The notes under the pieces: generated by a model
Databases searched by the model: none
What the model saw: the letters and a program-made list of their open reading frames with translations, nothing else
Told to the model about the DNA's origin: nothing
Shown here: positions 1-6,423 of the stretch, in pieces
How positions within the stretch are numbered: the stretch's first letter is position 1
How the letters are laid out: every line of letters starts with the position of its first letter
Translations under genes and position numbers: made by a program
Assembly: GCA_903941145.1 (NCBI GenBank)
Contig: CAJANQ010000484.1
Span: 1 to 8,456, forward strand
DNA from: an uncultured Actinomycetes bacterium
GTDB lineage: Bacteria; Actinomycetota; Acidimicrobiia; Acidimicrobiales; Microtrichaceae
Reading direction: 5' to 3'
Length of the DNA stretch: 8,456 bases

Positions 1-6
1 CCGCCC

Positions 7-40
7 GGCCCGGACCGGACCGATCTCTGTGGTCCGGGCC
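7..40 (+). terminator. GC-rich hairpin upstream of purA, possible terminator of a preceding gene
   Basis: Two perfectly complementary 10-base arms, GGCCCGGACC at 7-16 and GGTCCGGGCC at 31-40, enclose a 14-base loop. There is no T tract after the second arm, so this is not a classical intrinsic terminator. Its position at the left edge, before the presumed purA promoter region, fits the 3' end of an upstream gene outside the window, but that gene cannot be seen. It could also be a regulatory structure or a protein-binding inverted repeat. The inverted repeat is directly visible; its function is inference. Confidence 0.35.
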
Positions 41-53
41 TCGGGGCACCGGT

Positions 54-59
54 TAGGGT
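54..59 (+). promoter_or_regulatory. Possible -10 element of purA (TAGGGT)
   Basis: TAGGGT fits the loose actinobacterial -10 consensus TANNNT. It lies 92 bases before the purA start, which would give a leader of roughly 85 bases. No convincing -35 hexamer is seen 16-18 bases upstream. The spacer before purA lacks the GCGARANT octamer found before purD, purE, purB and purS, so this gene may be controlled differently. Weak call, based on one degenerate hexamer. Confidence 0.2.
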
Positions 60-151
60 TTCCCGCTCCCCGCAACAAGGCCGAGGAGCGGTCCGCGCCC
101 GGCACCGACCGGGCGCCGCAGCGGACCACGAACCGCAGCAAGGAGAACCAC

Positions 152-1423
152 GTGCCAGCAACCGTTGTGGTGGGCACCCAGTGGGGCGACGAGGGCAAGG
201 GCAAGCTCACCGACCTCATCGCCAAGGAGATGCAGCTCGTCGTCCGCTACCAGGGCGGGCACAATGCCGGCCACACGCTCGTGGTCGACGGTGAGTCGTT
301 CGCACTGCAGCTCGTGCCGTCCGGCGTCCTGTACGACCACATCACGCCGGTCATCGGCAACGGCGTGGTGGTGGACCCGTTCGTCCTGCTGAAGGAGATC
401 GACACGCTCGAGAGCAAGGGCGTCGATTGCTCCCGGCTCAAGGTCTCGGGCAACGCCCACGTGATCCTGCCGTACCACCAGGAGCTCGACCGTCTGACCG
501 AGCGCTACCTGGGCAAGAACAAGCTCGGCACCACCAAGCGCGGCATCGGCCCCACCTACGCCGACAAGGCGCTGCGCGTCGGCATCCGGGTCCAGGACCT
601 GCTCGACCCCAAGATCTTCCGCGAGAAGCTCGAGGTCGTCGTCGGCGAGAAGAACAAGGTGCTGACCAAGGTCTACAACCGGCTCCCCGAGGACTTCGAG
701 GCGCTGGCCGACCGGGTCGAGACCGAGGTCGTCCCCCGGCTCACTCCCTACATCGCCGACACGGTCTCGCTGATCCACGACGGCCTCGACGCGGGCCACA
801 ACGTGCTGTTCGAGGGTGCCCAGGCCACGTTCCTGGACCTGGACCACGGCACCTACCCGTACGTCACGTCGTCCAACCCGATCTCGGGCGGCGCGTGCGT
901 GGGCGCGGGCGTCGGTCCGCTCCACATCAACCGCGTGGTCGGCATCGCCAAGGCATACGTCACCCGCGTGGGTGCCGGCCCGTTCCCGACCGAGCTGTTC
1001 GACGAGGTCGGCGACGTGCTCGTGGACCGCGGTCGCGAGTTCGGGACCAACACCGGCCGCCGCCGTCGGCCGGGCTGGTTCGACGCCGTGATGATGCGCC
1101 AGGCCGTGCGCCTCAACTCGCTGTCCGAGCTGGCCATCACCAAGCTCGACATCCTCGACACGCTCAAGGTCTGCGTGGCTTACGACGTCGACGGCGTGCG
1201 CCACGAGCACCTGCCGTACCACCAGTCAGACCTGCACGCCGCAGTGCCGGTGTACGCCGAGCTTCCGGGCTGGAACCAGGACCTCACGCAGTGCACGCAG
1301 CGCGAGGAGCTGCCGCCGCAGGCCGTCGCCTACCTGGAGTTCCTCCAGGAGCAGGTCGGCGTGCCCATCACGTTCGTGGGCACCGGCCCCGGCCGTGAGC
1401 AGTTCGTCCAGTTCAACTCCTGA
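152..1423 (+). CDS. purA: Adenylosuccinate synthetase
   Basis: Cytoplasmic GTP-dependent ligase joining IMP and aspartate to give adenylosuccinate, the first step from IMP to AMP. The protein has 423 residues, normal for the family. The signature GTQWGDEGKGK is at residues 8-18 with the catalytic aspartate D13, and GGHNAGHT contains H41, the second catalytic residue. GTTKRGIGPTYADKA (126-140) and FEGAQATFLDLDHGTYPYV (220-238) form IMP-site segments; the Arg cluster RRRR (303-306) and TKLD (330-333) are the GTP/guanine-binding parts. The GTG at 152 is chosen because AAGGAG (140-145) sits 6 bases before it and the family begins just there; the open frame continues upstream to 29 but encodes nothing family-like. 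A 78-base spacer separates it from purD. Identification is very secure. Confidence 0.97.
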   Translation: MPATVVVGTQWGDEGKGKLTDLIAKEMQLVVRYQGGHNAGHTLVVDGESFALQLVPSGVLYDHITPVIGNGVVVDPFVLLKEIDTLESKGVDCSRLKVSGNAHVILPYHQELDRLTERYLGKNKLGTTKRGIGPTYADKALRVGIRVQDLLDPKIFREKLEVVVGEKNKVLTKVYNRLPEDFEALADRVETEVVPRLTPYIADTVSLIHDGLDAGHNVLFEGAQATFLDLDHGTYPYVTSSNPISGGACVGAGVGPLHINRVVGIAKAYVTRVGAGPFPTELFDEVGDVLVDRGREFGTNTGRRRRPGWFDAVMMRQAVRLNSLSELAITKLDILDTLKVCVAYDVDGVRHEHLPYHQSDLHAAVPVYAELPGWNQDLTQCTQREELPPQAVAYLEFLQEQVGVPITFVGTGPGREQFVQFNS

Positions 1424-1438
1424 CGTCCCGCCAGTGGC

Positions 1439-1465
1439 CGTCGGCCGTCCGGGCGACGGTCGGCG
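1439..1465 (+). terminator. Hairpin between purA and purD, candidate purA terminator
   Basis: Arms 1439-1449 and 1455-1465 can form an 11-base-pair stem (two G-U pairs) around the five-base loop CGGGC. It starts 16 bases after the purA stop and ends seven bases before the candidate purD -10 hexamer, so it may end the purA transcript. No T tract follows, which is common in high-GC actinobacteria but leaves the call uncertain. The structure is visible; the role is inferred. Confidence 0.35.
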
Positions 1466-1469
1466 CTGC

Positions 1470-1477
1470 GCGAGACT
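1470..1477 (+). promoter_or_regulatory. Candidate -10 element for purD-purK (GCGAGACT)
   Basis: One of four copies of the octamer GCGARANT, each in a separate + strand spacer of this cluster. The last six bases, GAGACT, resemble a -10 hexamer in keeping A at position 2 and T at position 6. Seven bases separate its final T from an ATG at 1485, so transcription would start near 1484-1485, giving a leader of about 17 bases before the purD GTG. No -35 match is visible. Whether it is a core promoter element or a regulator site cannot be settled from sequence. Confidence 0.45.
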
Positions 1478-1484
1478 TCGCCCG

Positions 1485-1505
1485 ATGAAGGACGGTCTCC
1501 AGTGA
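1485..1505 (+). CDS. Possible six-codon leader mini-ORF (MKDGLQ) overlapping the purD start
   Basis: ATG at 1485 opens a six-codon frame ending in TGA at 1503-1505. The stop overlaps the purD GTG start as GTGA, the usual geometry for translational coupling. The ATG lies seven bases after the candidate -10 hexamer, where a leaderless transcript would begin, and the purD Shine-Dalgarno GAAGGA (1487-1492) lies inside the mini-ORF. It may be chance: six codons carry no coding signal, and the peptide has no recognisable feature. Speculative. Confidence 0.25.
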   Translation: MKDGLQ

Positions 1506-2725
1506 AGGTCTGTGTCGTCGGCAGCGGGGGGCGCGAGCACGCGCTGGCCCACGTGCTCTCCCGCACCGCCGAGGTGGTCGTCACCCCCGGCAACCCGGGC
1601 ATCCCGGGCTCGGTCCCGACCCCGCCCGAGGAGATCGACGCCGACCTCTACGTCATCGGCCCCGAGGCACCGCTCGTCGACGGTCTGGCCGACCGGCTGC
1701 GCGCCGCCGGCCGCACGGTCTTTGGCCCTGGTGCCGACGGCGCCCAGCTCGAGGGCTCCAAGGCCTGGATGAAGGACCTGCTCGTGTCGGCCGGCGTGCC
1801 CACCGCCCAGCACGGCACGTTCACCGAGGCCGAGCCGGCGCTCGCGTTCCTGGACACCATGACCCCGCCGTTCGTGGTCAAGACCGACGGCCTGGCCGCG
1901 GGCAAGGGCGTGGTCGTGACCGAGTCGCTGACCGAGGCCCGCAACGCCATCGGCGACTACCTGTCGGGCCAGGCCTTCGGCGACGCCGGCCGCACGCTGG
2001 TGATCGAGGAGGGCATGACCGGCCCCGAGCTCTCGGTCCTGGCCATCTGCGACGGGACCCGCGCCGTTCCGCTGGCCCCGGCCCAGGACTTCAAGCGTGT
2101 CGGCGACGGCGACGCCGGTCCCAACACCGGCGGCATGGGTGCCTACTCGCCGGTACCGGCCGTGGACGACGAGCTCCTGGCCACGGTCATGCGCGATTTC
2201 GTGGAGCCGACGCTCGCCGAGCTGCAGCGCCGCGGCATCGACTACCGGGGCGTGCTCTACGCCGGGCTCATGCTCACCCCCGAGGGCCCGAAGATGCTCG
2301 AGTACAACGTGCGGTTCGGCGACCCCGAGACCCAGGTCGTGCTGCCGCGGCTGACCTCGGACCTGGCCCAGCTGCTGCACGACGCAGCTTCGGGCAACCT
2401 GAGCTCGCCTCCCACCTTCGATGACGGCGCGGCCGTCACCGTGGTGTGCGCCGCCGAGCACTACCCGGCCTCGCCCCGGACCGGCGACCCGATCGACGGC
2501 ATCGAGGCGGCCTCGGCGATCGACGGCGTGACCGTGTTCTGCGCCGGCGTCGGTGCCGGCGCCGAGGGTGGTCTGGTGACCGCCGGCGGCCGCGTGCTCA
2601 ACGTGACCGGGCAGGGTGCGACCCTGGCCGAGGCCCGCGACCGCGCCTATGCCGGCGTGGCCAAGATCTCCTGGCCCGGCCTGCACCACCGCAACGACAT
2701 CGCGTCGTCGGCCGCGGGCGAGTGA
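1502..2725 (+). CDS. purD: Phosphoribosylamine-glycine ligase (GAR synthetase)
   Basis: ATP-dependent ligase of the ATP-grasp superfamily that joins phosphoribosylamine and glycine to give GAR, the second step of de novo purine synthesis. Visible motifs: N-terminal GSGGREHALA (7-16), VGPEAPL-like IGPEAPLVDGLADRLRAAG (52-70), QLEGSKAWMKD (82-92), the ATP-grasp segment VKTDGLAAGKG (126-136), the loop GPNTGGMGAY (206-215) and the family signature RFGDPETQ (271-278). At 407 residues it is about 20 shorter than the E. coli enzyme; much of the difference lies between residues 30 and 50, where the usual helix before the GPEAPL strand is reduced. All catalytic segments are intact, so I expect it to be functional. 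GTG at 1502 is supported by GAAGGA nine bases upstream and by the family N-terminus. purK starts four bases after its stop. Confidence 0.97.
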   Translation: MKVCVVGSGGREHALAHVLSRTAEVVVTPGNPGIPGSVPTPPEEIDADLYVIGPEAPLVDGLADRLRAAGRTVFGPGADGAQLEGSKAWMKDLLVSAGVPTAQHGTFTEAEPALAFLDTMTPPFVVKTDGLAAGKGVVVTESLTEARNAIGDYLSGQAFGDAGRTLVIEEGMTGPELSVLAICDGTRAVPLAPAQDFKRVGDGDAGPNTGGMGAYSPVPAVDDELLATVMRDFVEPTLAELQRRGIDYRGVLYAGLMLTPEGPKMLEYNVRFGDPETQVVLPRLTSDLAQLLHDAASGNLSSPPTFDDGAAVTVVCAAEHYPASPRTGDPIDGIEAASAIDGVTVFCAGVGAGAEGGLVTAGGRVLNVTGQGATLAEARDRAYAGVAKISWPGLHHRNDIASSAAGE

Positions 2726-2729
2726 CGGC

Positions 2730-3878
2730 GTGACCGACGCGCACGGCCCGGTCCTCGGGTTCGTCGGTGGCGGGCAGCTGGCCCGCATGTGCGCGCTGGC
2801 GGCCGCGCCGATGGGCGTGCGCGTCAAGGTCCTGGCCGCCCCCTCTGACGAGGGTGCCGCAGAGGTGGCGCCCGACGTGGTGGTCGGCCGGGCCGACGAC
2901 CCCGACGCGCTCCGGGCCTTTGCCGCGACCGTCGACGTGCTGACCATCGACCACGAGAACGTGGATCACGCCACCTTCGCCGAGCTCGAGGCCGCCGGTG
3001 TGGCCGTGCGCCCGGGCGTGGGCACCCTGCGCTACTCCGACAAGGCGTTCCAGCGGCAGGAGTTTGCGGCGGCCGGCCTGCCGGTCCCGGACTTCCTCGT
3101 GGTCGAGGCGTCCGACCCCACCGCCGCAGGGCAGGTGGACGAGTTCGCCTCCCGGCACGGCGGCCGGGTCGTGCTCAAGGCCAGCCGCGGCGGGTACGAC
3201 GGCCGGGGCGTCTGGATCCTGGACGCCGCCGAGGTGCCCGAGTTCCTGCAGTCCTACGAGGGCGCGCCGCTCGTCGTCGAGCCGCTCCTGCCGCTCGAGC
3301 GAGAGGTCGCCGTGCTGGTGGCCCGGCGCCCCTCGGGCGAGGTCGCGGTGTGGCCGGTCGTCGAGACCGTCCAGGTCGACGGCATGTGCGACGAGGTCCT
3401 GGCCGGCGGCAGTGTCCTGCCGACCGGGCTCGAGGCCGAGGCGCTGCGCGTCGGCGCTCGCGTCGCCGAGGTGACCGGCGTGGTGGGCGTGCTGGCCGTC
3501 GAGCTCTTCGTGGTCGACGGCGCCGTGGTGGTCAACGAGATCGCGCCCCGGGTCCACAACTCCGGCCACCTCACCATCGAGGGCACGCAGACCTCGCAGT
3601 TCGAGCAGCACGTGCGTGCCGTCCTGGACTGGCCGTTCGGTCCGACCGGGCTCACCGCGCCCTACGCCGTCATGCGCAACGTGGTCGGTGGCGCCGAGGG
3701 CGACCCCCGCGACCGGCAGGCCGTCACCCTGGGACAGGTGCCCGAGGCCCACGTCCACCTGTACGGCAAGGCCTCCCGGCCCGCCCGCAAGGTCGGCCAC
3801 GTCACGGTGCTGGGCGACGACCTGGACCGTTGCCGGGCGCAGGCCCAGCTCGCGGCCGACCTGCTCGCCGGGGACTGA
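2730..3878 (+). CDS. purK: N5-carboxyaminoimidazole ribonucleotide synthetase (ATPase subunit)
   Basis: ATP-grasp enzyme that carboxylates AIR with bicarbonate and ATP to give N5-CAIR, the substrate of PurE encoded next. The 382-residue protein has the family length. Motifs: GGGQLARM (13-20), TIDHENV (72-78, where many homologues have TFEFENV), the ATP-grasp loop KASRGGYDGRG (150-160), and the metal/nucleotide segment NEIAPRVHNSGH (269-280), with Val where NEIAPRPHNSGH is usual. The open frame extends upstream into purD, but the GTG at 2730, four bases after the purD stop, puts GGGQLARM at the expected distance. There is no strong Shine-Dalgarno, so translation is probably coupled to purD. 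The two genes almost certainly share one mRNA. Identification is secure. Confidence 0.96.
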   Translation: MTDAHGPVLGFVGGGQLARMCALAAAPMGVRVKVLAAPSDEGAAEVAPDVVVGRADDPDALRAFAATVDVLTIDHENVDHATFAELEAAGVAVRPGVGTLRYSDKAFQRQEFAAAGLPVPDFLVVEASDPTAAGQVDEFASRHGGRVVLKASRGGYDGRGVWILDAAEVPEFLQSYEGAPLVVEPLLPLEREVAVLVARRPSGEVAVWPVVETVQVDGMCDEVLAGGSVLPTGLEAEALRVGARVAEVTGVVGVLAVELFVVDGAVVVNEIAPRVHNSGHLTIEGTQTSQFEQHVRAVLDWPFGPTGLTAPYAVMRNVVGGAEGDPRDRQAVTLGQVPEAHVHLYGKASRPARKVGHVTVLGDDLDRCRAQAQLAADLLAGD

Positions 3879-3905
3879 ATCCCTTCAGCCGGAGACGGCC
3901 CTCGT

Positions 3906-3913
3906 GCGAGACT
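3906..3913 (+). promoter_or_regulatory. Candidate -10 element for purE (GCGAGACT)
   Basis: This copy is identical over eight bases to the one before purD. It is preceded by T, so TGC before GAGACT also fits an extended -10 (TGN). A start about seven bases downstream, near 3921, would give a leader of roughly 24 bases that contains the AGAGG Shine-Dalgarno of purE. It lies in the 66-base spacer after purK. No -35 element is evident. This suggests purE can be transcribed separately from purD-purK. Promoter function is inferred. Confidence 0.45.
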
Positions 3914-3944
3914 GCACCTCCGCCCCCACGACCAGAGGAACGGC

Positions 3945-4448
3945 ATGAACGACGGCAACGGCGAGCACCCGCAGGTCGGGATCATCATGGGCAGCGCGTC
4001 GGACCTCGACGTCATGAAGGGTGCGGCCGAGGTCCTCGACGAGTTCGGTATCGGCTACGAGATGCGGGTCGTCTCGGCCCACCGCAGCCCGGAACGCATG
4101 GTCGACTACGCGCTCACCGCCCGTGACCTGGGGTTCCGGGTGATCATCGCCGGGGCGGGCGGCGCCGCCCACCTGCCCGGCATGGTGGCCTCGCTCACGA
4201 CGCTCCCCGTCATCGGCGTGCCGGTGCCGACGGCCCACCTGGGCGGCCAGGACTCGCTGCTCTCGATCGTGCAGATGCCTGGCGGCGTGCCGGTGGCGAC
4301 GATGTCCATCGGCGGGTCCAAGAACGCCGGGCTGCTGGCGGCCCGGATCCTGTCGACCTCGGACCCGGCGCTCGCCGACAAGCTCGAGGACTACCGCAAG
4401 GGCCTCGAGGCCCACGCGGCCAACCAGGACGCGACGCTCGGCGAGTAG
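3945..4448 (+). CDS. purE: N5-carboxyaminoimidazole ribonucleotide mutase (class I PurE)
   Basis: Catalyses the reversible carboxylate shift from N5-CAIR to CAIR, the step after PurK; class I enzymes work as octamers in the cytoplasm. The 167-residue protein shows GSASDLDVM (16-24), the SAHRSP loop (44-49) with the catalytic histidine H46, AGAGGAAHLPGM (69-80) and DSLLSIVQMPGGVPVAT (103-119). The linker TAHLGGQDSLLS has GGQ where many homologues have NGL. Presence of purK next door marks it as the bacterial mutase (class I), not the class II AIR carboxylase. The ATG at 3945 follows AGAGG (3934-3938) by six bases. Its 3' end faces the zinc-finger gene, with only 15 bases between the stops. Identification is very secure. 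Confidence 0.97.
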   Translation: MNDGNGEHPQVGIIMGSASDLDVMKGAAEVLDEFGIGYEMRVVSAHRSPERMVDYALTARDLGFRVIIAGAGGAAHLPGMVASLTTLPVIGVPVPTAHLGGQDSLLSIVQMPGGVPVATMSIGGSKNAGLLAARILSTSDPALADKLEDYRKGLEAHAANQDATLGE

Positions 4449-4455
4449 CGGGAGC

Positions 4456-4479
4456 GCGTCAGGTCAGAAGACCTGGCGC
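4456..4479. terminator. Candidate bidirectional terminator between purE and the zinc-finger gene
   Basis: Arms 4456-4465 and 4470-4479 pair over 10 bases with one G-U around the four-base loop AGAA. The hairpin begins eight bases after the purE stop and its left arm and loop hold the stop codon of the opposing gene (4464-4466). Being symmetric, it could work on both strands. There is no T tract on either side. The convergent position is the best support for a terminator role. Confidence 0.45.
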
Positions 4480-4838
4480 CAGGCCCCCGGCACGTCGTCG
4501 TCGGCGCCAGAGAGCCAGAGCTCGTCCTCGGTGGGCTGGAGCGCCGCCTCGGCGGCCTCGGCCTCGAGCCGGGCGGCATCCTGTGCGGCGGCTGCTGCGG
4601 CCTGCTCGGTCTCGGCCGCGAACGTCGCCTGACGGGACTTCGCTGCGGACCTGCGCAGCTTGGGCCGGCTGCTCTTCTTCTTCCGCACGCCGGCGGCGGC
4701 GAGGGCACATCCCACGCACATCGGGGGGCGGGACTCGCCGAACGGGTACACCAGACAGTCGGCGCAGAACAGGTGGCCGCACTGTCCGCAGGCGGCCGCG
4801 GCACGCATGGACGGGTGGTCGACGCATGAATGGGGCAT
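4464..4838 (-). CDS. Small B-box-like zinc-finger protein, function unknown
   Basis: Encodes 124 residues with no recognised enzyme domain. The N-terminus carries eight probable zinc ligands: C5, H8, C17, C20, C25, C28, C41 and C44, spaced C-x2-H-x8-C-x2-C-x4-C-x2-C-x12-C-x2-C. This resembles B-box fingers, where two zinc ions are held in a cross-brace. A basic stretch, residues 52-70 (RKKK, RR, KSR), follows; then an Ala/Glu/Gln-rich probable helix (71-101) and an acidic tail ending VPGAWRQVF. No signal peptide or membrane segment is seen. ATG at 4836-4838 is preceded by GGAAGGA (4849-4855 on this strand) at ten bases. Codon third positions are G/C-rich as in the neighbours, so the frame is real. 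It faces opposite to all pur genes, diverging from purB and converging on purE. A binding or scaffold role is possible; none is demonstrated. Confidence 0.85.
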   Translation of the reverse strand: MPHSCVDHPSMRAAAACGQCGHLFCADCLVYPFGESRPPMCVGCALAAAGVRKKKSSRPKLRRSAAKSRQATFAAETEQAAAAAAQDAARLEAEAAEAALQPTEDELWLSGADDDVPGAWRQVF

Positions 4839-4848
4839 GTCAGGTCCG

Positions 4849-4855
4849 TCCTTCC
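4849..4855 (-). promoter_or_regulatory. Ribosome binding site of the zinc-finger gene (GGAAGGA)
   Basis: On the - strand GGAAGGA is a good Shine-Dalgarno match ten bases before the ATG at 4838, and it decides that start. No GCGARANT copy and no clear -10 hexamer could be assigned to this gene in the 111-base divergent spacer. Confidence 0.5.
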
Positions 4856-4943
4856 GGCTGCTGCGTTACGTAGAGGGCATCGGCCCCCACCGTGGGACCC
4901 TTGAACCTTTCGGGAACGTGGTCGGGGCGCCGTGTCGAGGTGG

Positions 4944-4951
4944 GCGAGAAT
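4944..4951 (+). promoter_or_regulatory. Candidate -10 element for purB-purC (GCGAGAAT)
   Basis: Third copy of the GCGARANT octamer, in the spacer between the divergent zinc-finger gene and purB. Seven bases separate its last T (4951) from the GTG at 4959, so a transcript starting at the usual distance would begin on the start codon itself and be leaderless. The upstream neighbour points the other way, so purB needs a promoter in this 111-base spacer. TTGAAC at 4901-4906 is too far away to be its -35 element. The role is inferred from position and recurrence. Confidence 0.45.
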
Positions 4952-4958
4952 GGGGCAC

Positions 4959-6395
4959 GTGACTGACTCCCGTGCCGACCTCCCGAACGTCCTGGCCCAC
5001 CGCTACGCCAGCCCGGAGATGGTCGACCTGTGGTCCCCGCAGCACAAGGTCGTCCTCGAGCGCCGGCTGTGGATCGCCGTGATGACGGCGCAGGCCGAGC
5101 TGGGGATCGACGTGCCGGCCGAGGCCATCGCCGCCTACACCTCGGTGGTCGACCAGGTGGACCTGGACTCGATCGACGCCCGTGAGCGCGTGACCCGCCA
5201 CGACGTGAAGGCCCGCATCGACGAGTTCTCCGCGCTGGCAGGGTTCGAGCACGCCCACAAGGGCATGACCTCTCGCGACCTGACCGAGAACGTCGAGCAG
5301 CTGCAGGTCCGCGCCGGCCTGGAGCTGGTCCGTGACCGGGCCGTCGCCACGCTCGTGGCGCTGGCCCGCCTGGCCGCCGAGCACTCCGACACCGTCATCG
5401 TCGGCCGCAGCCACAACGTGGCCGCCCAGGCCACGACCCTCGGCAAGCGCTTCGCCAACTATGGCGAGGAGCTGCTGCAGGCCGTCGTGCGGGTCGACGA
5501 GCTCATCGCCCGCTACCCGCTGCGCGGCCTGAAGGGCCCGGTCGGCACCCAGCAGGACCTGCTCGACCTGCTCGACGGCGACACCGCCAAGCTCGACGCC
5601 CTCGAGCGGTCGGTGGCCACCCACCTGGGGTTCGGCCACGTGCTCGACAACGTCGGCCAGGTGTACCCGCGGTCGCTCGACCTCGAGGTGGTCTCGGCGC
5701 TCGTGCAGCTGGTGTCGGGCCCGGCCTCGCTGGCCACGACGCTCCGGCTCATGGCCGGCAACGAGCTGGTGACCGAGGGCTTCCGGCCCGGACAGGTCGG
5801 CTCCTCGGCCATGCCCCACAAGATGAACGCCCGCAGCTGCGAGCGCGTGTGCGGGTTCCGCGTGATCCTCAACGGCTACCTGACCATGGCGTCGGGCCTG
5901 GCGGGGGAGCAGTGGAACGAGGGCGACGTGTCGTGCTCGGTCGTCCGCCGCGTGATGCTTCCCGACTCGTTCCTGGCCGCCGACGGCGCGTTCCAGACGC
6001 TGCTCGACGTGCTGCGAGGGTTCGGCGCCTACCCGGCGGTGGTGGAGCGCGAGCTCGACCGCTACCTGCCGTTCCTGGGCACGACCAAGGTCCTCATGGC
6101 TGCCGTGCGCAACGGAGTCGGCCGCGAGGAGGCGCACGAGGCCATCAAGGAGCACGCCGTCGCCGTGGCCCTGGAGATGCGCGAGAGCGGACTGGCCCAG
6201 AACGACCTGGTGGCGCGCCTCGGTGGCGACGACCGGCTGGGCCTGGGCACCGACGCCGTCGCCTCGGCGATGGGCGACCCCATGACCTTCATCGGCAACG
6301 CCGAGGGCCAGACCGCGGCGTTCGTCGCCGCGGTCGAGGCGCTCGCCGCCAAGTACCCCGACGCCGCCGCGTACCAGAGCGGCGACATCCTCTGA
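4959..6395 (+). CDS. purB: Adenylosuccinate lyase
   Basis: Member of the fumarase/aspartase superfamily; removes fumarate from SAICAR and from adenylosuccinate, so it serves both the main pathway (after PurC) and the AMP branch (after PurA). The protein has 478 residues from this start. Motifs: GMTSRDLTENVEQLQ (102-116), GRSH (149-152) with the likely catalytic acid H152, and the superfamily signature SSAMPHKMNARSCE (282-295) with the mobile-loop catalytic serine. WNEGDVSCSVVRR (319-331) is the region typical of actinobacterial PurB. Start choice is open: GTG 4959 fits a leaderless mRNA from the element at 4944-4951. In-frame ATG 4950 has GAGGTG at 4937-4942 seven bases upstream and would add three residues, but it overlaps the proposed -10. 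GTG 4932 is also in frame. The 28-base gap to purC implies cotranscription. Confidence 0.95.
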   Translation: MTDSRADLPNVLAHRYASPEMVDLWSPQHKVVLERRLWIAVMTAQAELGIDVPAEAIAAYTSVVDQVDLDSIDARERVTRHDVKARIDEFSALAGFEHAHKGMTSRDLTENVEQLQVRAGLELVRDRAVATLVALARLAAEHSDTVIVGRSHNVAAQATTLGKRFANYGEELLQAVVRVDELIARYPLRGLKGPVGTQQDLLDLLDGDTAKLDALERSVATHLGFGHVLDNVGQVYPRSLDLEVVSALVQLVSGPASLATTLRLMAGNELVTEGFRPGQVGSSAMPHKMNARSCERVCGFRVILNGYLTMASGLAGEQWNEGDVSCSVVRRVMLPDSFLAADGAFQTLLDVLRGFGAYPAVVERELDRYLPFLGTTKVLMAAVRNGVGREEAHEAIKEHAVAVALEMRESGLAQNDLVARLGGDDRLGLGTDAVASAMGDPMTFIGNAEGQTAAFVAAVEALAAKYPDAAAYQSGDIL

Positions 6396-6423
6396 CCCTG
6401 CACCCCCGGCAACTGGAGACCCG

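Noticed and set aside
53..58. TTAGGG, telomere-like
   Set aside because: A single copy with no tandem repeats; treated only as part of a weak -10 candidate.
29..151. 41-residue N-terminal extension of purA
   Set aside because: No family member needs it, the residues look non-coding, and AAGGAG supports the GTG at 152.
427..1398. 323-codon + strand frame inside purA in another frame
   Set aside because: Arg/Pro/Gly-rich product typical of an out-of-frame reading of GC-rich coding DNA.
1226..2947. Open - strand frame of 573 codons antisense to purD
   Set aside because: Shadow of a confidently identified gene; no motif, and similar shadows lie opposite purA and purK.
3875..3888. Small hairpin (CTGAA/TTCAG) at the purK stop
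   Set aside because: Only five base pairs and no T tract; too weak to call a terminator.
4473..4484. Perfect 12-base palindrome CCTGGCGCCAGG
   Set aside because: It lies in the coding end of the zinc-finger gene, overlaps the stronger hairpin, and such palindromes are frequent at this GC content.
4839..4949. Possible riboswitch or tRNA fragment in the divergent spacer
   Set aside because: No cloverleaf, T-arm or purine riboswitch core could be folded by eye; only weak short repeats were found.
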